Below are positions 57,906-64,000 of a stretch of DNA of 64,000 bases, in pieces. Position 1 is the stretch's first letter. Each line of letters opens with the position of its first letter. The position numbers and the translations under genes are program-made. Origin of the DNA: Fodinibius sp034521915 (GTDB lineage Bacteria > Bacteroidota > Rhodothermia > Balneolales > Balneolaceae); contig NZ_JAXHLU010000001.1 of assembly GCF_034521915.1 (NCBI RefSeq), forward strand, positions 248,001-312,000. The letters run 5' to 3'. The notes below the pieces were generated by a model that saw only the letters and a list, made by a program, of their open reading frames with translations, was not told the DNA's origin and did no database searches.

Positions 57906-58613
57906 ATGGATACATCAGTGCAAGCACAATGGTTAGGACATTCTGCTTTTAAATTCGTGAGTCCGCAAGGCACCAATATTTTAGTTGACCCTTTTCTGTC
58001 GGGAAATCCATCCACCCCAGATGAGTATAAACAACAGGATGAGATCGATTATATTCTGTTAACCCACGGACATGAAGATCACGTGGGCGACACGCTGGAT
58101 ATTGCCGAAGCTACTGGTTGTAAAGTCGTTTCACAGGTAGAGCTTTCGCGATTACTGGTTAGCAAGCACGGTCTCGACGAAGAACAGGCTATCGAATTTA
58201 ATAAGGGTGGTACAGTAGCCTTCGATGACTTTTCGGTAACTATGGTAGATGCCAACCACAGCTCTTCATTCCAGGGTGACTACGCAGGCGAATCAGCCGG
58301 GCTGGTGATCTCTTTCTACGATGATATCACCTTCTATGACCTTGGGGATACTAATATCTTTTACGAACTGGAACTCTATGGTGAGCTCTATGAGCCCGAT
58401 ATCGTTGCCGTACCTATGGGCGACCACTATACGATGGGTCCCGGTGAAGCTGCTATGGCCTGCGATCTGCTTCAGGCCGATTATGCCGTACCCATTCACT
58501 ACGGCACGTTTCCACCATTAACAGGCGATCCCGAAGACTTCAAGAAATACACCGAGAAGTCAACTGATACCGAAGTCTGGATTCCCGAAGCAGGAGATCA
58601 TTTCTTGGCATAA
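57906..58613 (+). CDS. UPF0173 metallo-beta-lactamase-fold hydrolase
   Basis: 235 residues with the metal-binding signature LTHGHEDHVGDTLDIAE, preceded by the start VQAQWLGHSAFKFVSPQGTN typical of UPF0173/YtkL. Further ligands are in MVDANHSSSF, FYDLGDTNIFYEL and VPIHYGTFPPL. Substrate unknown; family members are putative phosphodiesterases or lactonases. A strong terminator follows. Confidence 0.9.
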   Translation: MDTSVQAQWLGHSAFKFVSPQGTNILVDPFLSGNPSTPDEYKQQDEIDYILLTHGHEDHVGDTLDIAEATGCKVVSQVELSRLLVSKHGLDEEQAIEFNKGGTVAFDDFSVTMVDANHSSSFQGDYAGESAGLVISFYDDITFYDLGDTNIFYELELYGELYEPDIVAVPMGDHYTMGPGEAAMACDLLQADYAVPIHYGTFPPLTGDPEDFKKYTEKSTDTEVWIPEAGDHFLA

Positions 58614-58634
58614 GACTCATTTATACTCCAATAG

Positions 58635-58665
58635 AAAAAGGCGCAAAGTTTCTTTGCGCCTTTTT
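58635..58665 (+). terminator. Bidirectional terminator after the UPF0173 gene
   Basis: GGCGCAAAG / CTTTGCGCC arms with A5 before and T5 after, between converging genes (stop at 58613 and stop at 58694). Confidence 0.92.
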
Positions 58666-58693
58666 CTTATGATTAATGGACTTGAACGAAACC

Positions 58694-59686
58694 TTATTTC
58701 TTCGATAACTTCTTCTCATCCGGCTTAACAGTGACTACCGGTGTACTCAGCGACTGCGCTACCTTTTCTGTTGTAGAACCCAGTAATAGGTGAGCAAAAC
58801 CGCTGTGACCATGTGTGGCCATCACAACAACATCAGCATTTTCGGCGGCATAATCTTCAATACCCAAGTGGGCCGAAACCCCTCGTTCAATTGCAGTGTA
58901 AATATTAATACGTCTATTTGATGCATTATCTGATACCACAAACTGATCTCTGAACTTTTCATCACCGCGAGCTATCTTAACATTATCAAAACCCTCGGCA
59001 GCCAGATAATCATCCAACCGACTTATGAGAGACTCATAAATATTTTGTTCATCGGTTTTTTGGGGATCCCGGCTTTCAGAATCCAACGGACTACCATAAA
59101 GCTCCTGTACGTGATACAAAGTAATATCTGCATCATAAATGGTCGCCAATGTCAGTGCCATCGGAAGCGCTGTAAAGGATAACGGAGATCCATCCGTAGG
59201 AATCATAATATCCTTAAGCCCCTCGGCATTGAGTCCTTCATCCACGGTAAACACCGGGACCGATGAATGACGAACTACTTTGTTGGTTGTAGATCCACGC
59301 AGCAACGATGATTTATGATGGCCTTTCGATGCCATTACAATAAGATCATGATTATTCTGTTTGGCATGTTCTGCGATAGCTGTCGAAGACTTTCGATCGA
59401 TGTTACAAACCACTTCTCCCTTGTTTTCATCAGCAATATAATCATCCATGGCCGTCTGCATCTGATGGACAGCCTCTTTCTGTGCCATAGGATAAATTTC
59501 ATCATCCAAATTTAATGGTGCCTGCATATTCGACAAGCTTTTATGGAAATAGGTCAGGGTCGGAATAATGTGAATAAAATCTACCTTGGCTCCAACCCGA
59601 TGAGCAATTTCCTGGGCATGACGATAAGCCAACTGAGCGTTTTCCGAAAAGTCTGTAGGTACTAATATTTTTTTAATTTCCTGCAT
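58694..59686 (-). CDS. Tandem universal stress protein
   Basis: 330 residues made of two UspA domains (about 1-150 and 155-320). Each carries the start motif (KKILVPTDFSENAQLAYRHA; KDIMIPTDGSPLSFTALPMA) and the ATP-binding end motif (GSTTNKVVRHSSVPVFTV; GSTTEKVAQSLSTPVVTV), with SKGHHKSSLLRGS and THGHSGFAHLLLGS before them. Both ATP-binding motifs look intact. It is involved in stress adaptation; partners are unknown. It is 42 bases downstream of the DUF368 gene. Confidence 0.91.
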   Translation of the reverse strand: MQEIKKILVPTDFSENAQLAYRHAQEIAHRVGAKVDFIHIIPTLTYFHKSLSNMQAPLNLDDEIYPMAQKEAVHQMQTAMDDYIADENKGEVVCNIDRKSSTAIAEHAKQNNHDLIVMASKGHHKSSLLRGSTTNKVVRHSSVPVFTVDEGLNAEGLKDIMIPTDGSPLSFTALPMALTLATIYDADITLYHVQELYGSPLDSESRDPQKTDEQNIYESLISRLDDYLAAEGFDNVKIARGDEKFRDQFVVSDNASNRRINIYTAIERGVSAHLGIEDYAAENADVVVMATHGHSGFAHLLLGSTTEKVAQSLSTPVVTVKPDEKKLSKK

Positions 59687-59728
59687 GACAATAGTCTTTA
59701 ATATGGAGATTCATCAGTTTATTTAACG

Positions 59729-60853
59729 TTAGGTTTCCGTCCGTAAATAGTCAAGTCCCATCACCATAATTAATCCGATAAGCATTCCCCAAATACCACT
59801 CCAAAAATGGTCCGTCCCCGCCTCCTGAACGGTTAAATACGGAATAAATGGATTACTCTTAACAAGCTTGTTCTTAACGGTCAAAATCTCTATTTCTTTT
59901 TGTGCGCCATCACGATTCACCTTTTCACCCAGCCGCTCAAATTCAGGACGATTTTGATCCGGCGGATTATTTCGAAGCTCCGCCGCTTTTGAGCTGTTAT
60001 AGGCCACCACTTCGGTCTTGCTAACGATTTGCTTAAACGTCCGATCCTGATACGGCCAAATCACATATAGCGATCCAATTAAAAAGCCAATGAGTACCGC
60101 CAACGTTTTTGCTTCGTAGCGACTTAACAGCCACGACAATAACCTTGAAAAAAGCACCAGTCCAACTACAGCCCCTGCAACAAAAGGAAGTAATGATAAT
60201 AACCCGGCTGTTGTCTCGGAGGTACCCACCTTACCAAATTGTGCTAATATATAGTCGTACTTTCGCAGGATAAGCAGGAAATACGAACCTGATATTCCGG
60301 GTAAAATCATCGCACAAATAGCTATAGATCCGCTGATAAAAACAAACCACGGTGCTTCGGGCGTATCAGTCGGAACCAAGGTAACAACCCAAAATCCAAT
60401 ACCCGCACCAATAAAAACCATCAGTCCATGCACCCAGTTAAAGCCCTCAATAGCTTTGATAAGCACAAAAATAGATCCCACTATTAATCCAAAAAAGAGT
60501 CCATATACCAACTCCGGATTGGTAAACATATACACCTGTAGAGGCACTACTTTTGTAAAAAACAGTATAGCACAGAACATACCCGAGAGCAGCACTACCA
60601 TAAATTTCCAGTGTACCTCACGAAGGGCGTCCCGAAATTTTAATGTGACGAGCTGCTTAAAAAAGCGCGTATCAAAACTCTTAATCGCATTGATAAGGCG
60701 CGTATAAATTCCGACGATCAGCGCCAGTGTACCCCCGCTTACTCCCGGCACAATATCGGCCGATCCCATCAAAAAACCTTTAATCAATAAAAAGGGAGAC
60801 TCACTCCAGCTTGTAGAATCGGACTTTGAATCAGAATTATTGGTTTTTGACAA
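59729..60853 (-). CDS. DUF368 family membrane protein (PopT-like undecaprenyl-phosphate translocase)
   Basis: 374 residues with about nine transmembrane helices. The family hallmark is MGSADIVPGVSGGTLALIVG near the N-terminus, and a second one is ICAMILPGISGSYFLLILR in mid-protein; both are intact. DUF368 proteins (PopT) recycle undecaprenyl phosphate across the membrane, an activity shown for characterised relatives. A soluble loop (about 290-345) precedes the last helix. The gene is followed by the UspA gene on the same strand. Confidence 0.88.
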   Translation of the reverse strand: MSKTNNSDSKSDSTSWSESPFLLIKGFLMGSADIVPGVSGGTLALIVGIYTRLINAIKSFDTRFFKQLVTLKFRDALREVHWKFMVVLLSGMFCAILFFTKVVPLQVYMFTNPELVYGLFFGLIVGSIFVLIKAIEGFNWVHGLMVFIGAGIGFWVVTLVPTDTPEAPWFVFISGSIAICAMILPGISGSYFLLILRKYDYILAQFGKVGTSETTAGLLSLLPFVAGAVVGLVLFSRLLSWLLSRYEAKTLAVLIGFLIGSLYVIWPYQDRTFKQIVSKTEVVAYNSSKAAELRNNPPDQNRPEFERLGEKVNRDGAQKEIEILTVKNKLVKSNPFIPYLTVQEAGTDHFWSGIWGMLIGLIMVMGLDYLRTET

Positions 60854-60942
60854 CGGAATTAGGAATTAAGAATTAGGAATTAATGAATGCCAAAGATATA
60901 GCAAGGATCATAATTTTTCATTGAATAATTTTTAATTCCTAA
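60854..60942 (-). repeat. AATTAGGAATTA-type intergenic repeats
   Basis: Runs of GGAATTAGGAATTAAGAATT type units before the DUF368 gene, and the complement TTTTTAATTCCTAATTAC at the pcm end, form an inverted repeat of low complexity. No gene. Confidence 0.45.
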
Positions 60943-61611
60943 TTACTTCTGCCATCCTTTTTCACCGATCAACGGTACGAACTTAAAATCACTGAAATGC
61001 TCCTCTTCAAACTCGTCCTCCCGAATTTTGATAATGCGTACCATTTCCTGCCTGTTTTCATCCCCCACCGGAACAACCAGGCGTCCATTAATATTGAGCT
61101 GTTCAACTAAATCCTCGGGAACAACCGGGGCTCCGGCCGTAACCACGATAGCATCATAAGGTGCGTAGGCCGACCATCCGAGCGTACCGTCACCCAGCTT
61201 GGCACGAATGGAGTATCCCAGCTCTTTCAGAGTTGATTTGGCCTTTTTGTAAAGCTTTTCATGGCGTTCAACGGTATACACATTGGCCCCCAGCTCACAC
61301 AAAATTGCCGCCTGATACCCTGATCCGGTTCCAATCTCCAGCACTTTTTCGCCGGGCTGTATTTCGAGCAATTCCGTTTGTCGTGCAACGGTGTATGGCT
61401 GTGATATGGTTTGCTCTTTACCAATGGGCAATGCAGTATCTTTATAGGCACGATCCTGTAGTGCCGTATCCACAAAAACATGACGCGGAACTATGTTAAA
61501 GGCCTCCAGCACACGCTGATTTTCAATACCCTTATCAGCCAGCGCTTGAACTAATCTGCGGCGACGCTGTTTAAACTTTGGATTATCTGCTCCTGAACCC
61601 CAATTTAACAT
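60943..61611 (-). CDS. pcm: Protein-L-isoaspartate O-methyltransferase
   Basis: 222 residues. The enzyme repairs isoaspartyl residues using SAM. Motifs: FNIVPRHVFVDTALQDRAYK, TALPIGKEQTISQPYTVARQ, SAM motif I VLEIGTGSGYQAAILCELG, IRAKLGDGTLGWSAYAPYDA and IVVTAGAPVVPEDLVEQL. Length and motifs are complete. It is divergent from the AsmA-like gene, with about 147 bases between them. Confidence 0.95.
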   Translation of the reverse strand: MLNWGSGADNPKFKQRRRRLVQALADKGIENQRVLEAFNIVPRHVFVDTALQDRAYKDTALPIGKEQTISQPYTVARQTELLEIQPGEKVLEIGTGSGYQAAILCELGANVYTVERHEKLYKKAKSTLKELGYSIRAKLGDGTLGWSAYAPYDAIVVTAGAPVVPEDLVEQLNINGRLVVPVGDENRQEMVRIIKIREDEFEEEHFSDFKFVPLIGEKGWQK

Positions 61612-61758
61612 GACAAACTTTTGTATTTTACCAACCGATTATAAATTGAATATAACATAAGGAACTTGTGGCAATATATTCGATTTTTAATCAATGAAAA
61701 CTTTGTTACTATCAAAAATTGTGGATAGAACTTCAATTGAGACCAACACCTTGAGATT

Positions 61759-64000
61759 ATGAAAACGTTTCTAAAGATAGCCGGTGCACTTGTCGGATTA
61801 GTTATTATTATTGTTATCGGGCTGAATATTTACTTTACGGATGAGCGCCTAAAAAACACCGTCATGCCCTACGTCGATGATGCCGTGGGACGTACTGTAA
61901 ATGTAGAAAAAATGTCGCTGACGCTGTTCAGAACTTTTCCCCAGCCAGGCATAAGTATACAAAACATGAGTATCCCCGGAGAAACCGAAGGTGACACCCT
62001 CCTTTCCTTAGATGAACTTATTGTTTCAGTTGAACTTTTCTCCCTGTTGGGCGACCAAATAAACATTTCGGAAATCAGTCTTAAAAATCCGCAGTTCACG
62101 TACATCGTAAATGCCGACAGTACTACGAATATCGATTTTTTAATGGCTGAAGATGACGCCGCGGCCGATACAACGTCTGAAGCACTGGCTATAAATATTC
62201 CCTATTTTAATATTAGCGGAGGTGATTTTGGCTATCGGGATGCTACTTCGAAAACCGATGTACGGATAGACGACCTCAATGCCGATATTTCCCTCAACTA
62301 CGCCGATCTAATCACAAGCACCATCGATCTGCAATTGGGTGGGCTTTCGGCTTCTATGGGAGAAAGTACCTATCTTAACAACCTGCCACTGAGTATAAGT
62401 CAGCAGTCCACTATCGACCTGGAAAACGAAACCATAACACTTGATGAAGGGACTTTTTCTATTCGCGGACTGGCGCTTAATCTTACCGGCTCGCTGTCTG
62501 ACTGGAGCAATAATTTAACCACTGATCTTACATTCAATTCTTCATCCGATAATTTTGGGGAGCTATTACGTCTCGTACCGGCTGAGTACGAAGAATATAC
62601 TCAGGGACTTGAAACGCGCGGGGCGCTGGCGATTAATGGCACACTTAAAGGAGCATTACTGGGCGAAGAATTGCCAAACTTTGATATCGGAATTACCGTC
62701 AGTGATGGCTACGTAAAAAATCCGGATCTGCCCCAGTCTATCGAAAACATCCAGTTGGCAGTCAATGCAACCAATAAACTGATTGCCGTCAAAAACCTAA
62801 CCGCTCGAGCCGGAGCAAATAACCTTTCGGCAAGCGGTCAGCTCGAAAATCCACTGGAAGACAACGCCACGTTTTCTGTTGATTTCGATTCGGATGTCAA
62901 CTTGGCTACCGTCAGCGACTTTTATGACATCAGTCAGTTTAATATTGAAAACCTGGGCGGACAGCTTACTGCTAACGGACAGGCCTCCGGAAGTATGGAG
63001 GCTCCCGAAGAAGCAACTTTTGATGCTACCATTTCGCTGAGTAATGGCTTACTCAAATATGCCGATGTAGCCAAACCTATCGACAATATTTCTATCGATG
63101 CCAAAGCAAATCAATCGGTCATCACTATAAACAATATGGAGCTACAGGCCGCAGCCAACACCTTTTCGATGAAGGGATCAATTAACAAGCCGATGAGCGA
63201 AGATCAGCGTAGTATTGATATGACAACAGATTTAAGTTTTGATCTGGCTACCATCAAAGATTTTTATCCCATCGACGAAGATACGCTAAGCATGCGTGGA
63301 CAATTCAAGGCTCAGGCCGTCTTAAAAGGACAAGCCGATCAGATAGAAAATGCAGTACAATCGGGAAATATTTCGCTTTCTAATGGATTTATCAGCCATA
63401 AATCACTGGGTAAACCCATTGAAAATATCACCTTGAATTCGTCTTTGGATGGTCCCAGTCTTATAATCTCAAAAGCCAGCTTTACCACCGGCGATAATAA
63501 CCTTGGCATTTCAGGAAGTGTGAGAAATTACCTGAGTGATAATAGAACGGTCGATATAAAAATGACCGGAAAGGCGACACTCAATCAGATTAAGGATTAC
63601 TACAAGCTGGAACCTACACTAACTGAACTTACGGGATTAGCTGATCTCAATTTACGTATCCAGGGTGCTCCTGCTGATCCGGCAAACATGCAGTTCAACG
63701 GCCAACTAACAGCGCAGAACATCAATATGGATGGAGAAGCCATGGTCCAGCCGGTTACCGATCTCAATGGAAAGCTCAATTTATCGCCCGGTTCTGTAGA
63801 TTTGGATCAGTTGTCCTTTAACATTGGATCTTCTGATATTGCCCTATCGGGATCCCTCCGCGATTATATGGAGTATCTCAAAGCAGAAGAAGATCGAAGT
63901 ACAACCCCACAACTCCAGGGAACATACAAAAGCAATCTGCTTAATTTAGATGAACTGATCGACTGGAGCGATACTACCGAAACGGAACCGATTCCCATCC
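61759..64000 (+). CDS. AsmA-family protein, C-terminus cut by window edge
   Basis: From ATG 61759, about 747 codons run open to the window end. The protein has an N-terminal membrane helix (LKIAGALVGLVIIIVIGLNI) and then a periplasmic AsmA-like region: RTVNVEKMSLTLFRTFPQPG, SVELFSLLGDQINISEISLK. Long beta-rich repeats with low similarity follow, as in AsmA/DUF748 and TamB-related bridge proteins that carry lipids between membranes. The C-terminal domain is missing here only because of the window boundary. Its role in lipid transport or outer membrane assembly is inferred from the family. Confidence 0.85.
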   Translation, partial: MKTFLKIAGALVGLVIIIVIGLNIYFTDERLKNTVMPYVDDAVGRTVNVEKMSLTLFRTFPQPGISIQNMSIPGETEGDTLLSLDELIVSVELFSLLGDQINISEISLKNPQFTYIVNADSTTNIDFLMAEDDAAADTTSEALAINIPYFNISGGDFGYRDATSKTDVRIDDLNADISLNYADLITSTIDLQLGGLSASMGESTYLNNLPLSISQQSTIDLENETITLDEGTFSIRGLALNLTGSLSDWSNNLTTDLTFNSSSDNFGELLRLVPAEYEEYTQGLETRGALAINGTLKGALLGEELPNFDIGITVSDGYVKNPDLPQSIENIQLAVNATNKLIAVKNLTARAGANNLSASGQLENPLEDNATFSVDFDSDVNLATVSDFYDISQFNIENLGGQLTANGQASGSMEAPEEATFDATISLSNGLLKYADVAKPIDNISIDAKANQSVITINNMELQAAANTFSMKGSINKPMSEDQRSIDMTTDLSFDLATIKDFYPIDEDTLSMRGQFKAQAVLKGQADQIENAVQSGNISLSNGFISHKSLGKPIENITLNSSLDGPSLIISKASFTTGDNNLGISGSVRNYLSDNRTVDIKMTGKATLNQIKDYYKLEPTLTELTGLADLNLRIQGAPADPANMQFNGQLTAQNINMDGEAMVQPVTDLNGKLNLSPGSVDLDQLSFNIGSSDIALSGSLRDYMEYLKAEEDRSTTPQLQGTYKSNLLNLDELIDWSDTTETEPIPI

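Overview
The window looks like a chromosomal segment from a Gram-negative, menaquinone-using member of the Balneolota/Rhodothermota part of the Bacteroidota-related bacteria. The assignment is inferred from content: a single-subunit five-helix succinate dehydrogenase cytochrome b with the flavoprotein next to it, a YtxJ bacilliredoxin, a CarboxypepD-plug TonB receptor, many lipoproteins with an SC lipobox followed by an acidic Asp/Pro tether, PgpH, and a stand-alone FabZ. No rRNA, tRNA, CRISPR array, transposase or phage gene was recognised.

Layout. 1-2240 (minus): sdhA (cut by the window edge) and sdhC. 2473-8210 (plus): YigZ-like protein, cobalamin adenosyltransferase, phosphohexomutase, then a tight yicC-gmk-rpoZ-coaBC run. 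8207-11583 (minus): a four-PAS histidine kinase and a GNAT-like protein. 11714-13533 (plus): a frameshifted envelope protein and a lipase. 13536-18407 (minus): surE, panB, fabZ, ubiE/menG, phosphatase, membrane protein, comF. 18551-25216 (plus): RodZ-like protein, ligA, pgpH, xerD. 49320-64000: TonB receptor, gamma-glutamyltransferase, mtnA, ytxJ, pfkA, YciO/Sua5-like, UPF0173 hydrolase, tandem UspA, DUF368 (PopT-like), pcm and a truncated AsmA-like gene.

The accessory core is 25316-48946. It holds three ECF sigma factor + Ser/Thr kinase-TPR gene pairs (two of them near-identical), the N-terminal stub of a fourth kinase, and a convergently oriented set of secreted lipoproteins. Most carry PD40/TolB-type beta-propeller repeats; one has two IPT/TIG domains, one a novel C-terminal half, and one a collagen-like stretch. 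Every lipoprotein gene, and only these in the window, is preceded by the same 41-bp element with invariant spacing, which reads as an ECF-type promoter. The sigma factors carry Thr residues (T51, T53) where ordinary ECF factors have acidic residues in region 2.2, the hallmark of kinase-activated ECF43/EcfP-type factors. I infer one regulatory unit: a membrane kinase with a periplasmic TPR domain phosphorylates and activates its partner sigma, which switches on the dispersed lipoprotein regulon.

This core is genetically active. A 7,092-bp direct tandem duplication (about 30541-37632 and 37633-44724) doubled lipoprotein A, sigma, kinase and lipoprotein B, and left a truncated lipoprotein C at the junction. 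Frameshifts affect lipoprotein B copy 1 (signal peptide) and lipoprotein C (in an 18-bp repeat), and gene remnants lie at 28791-28880 and 48758-49125.
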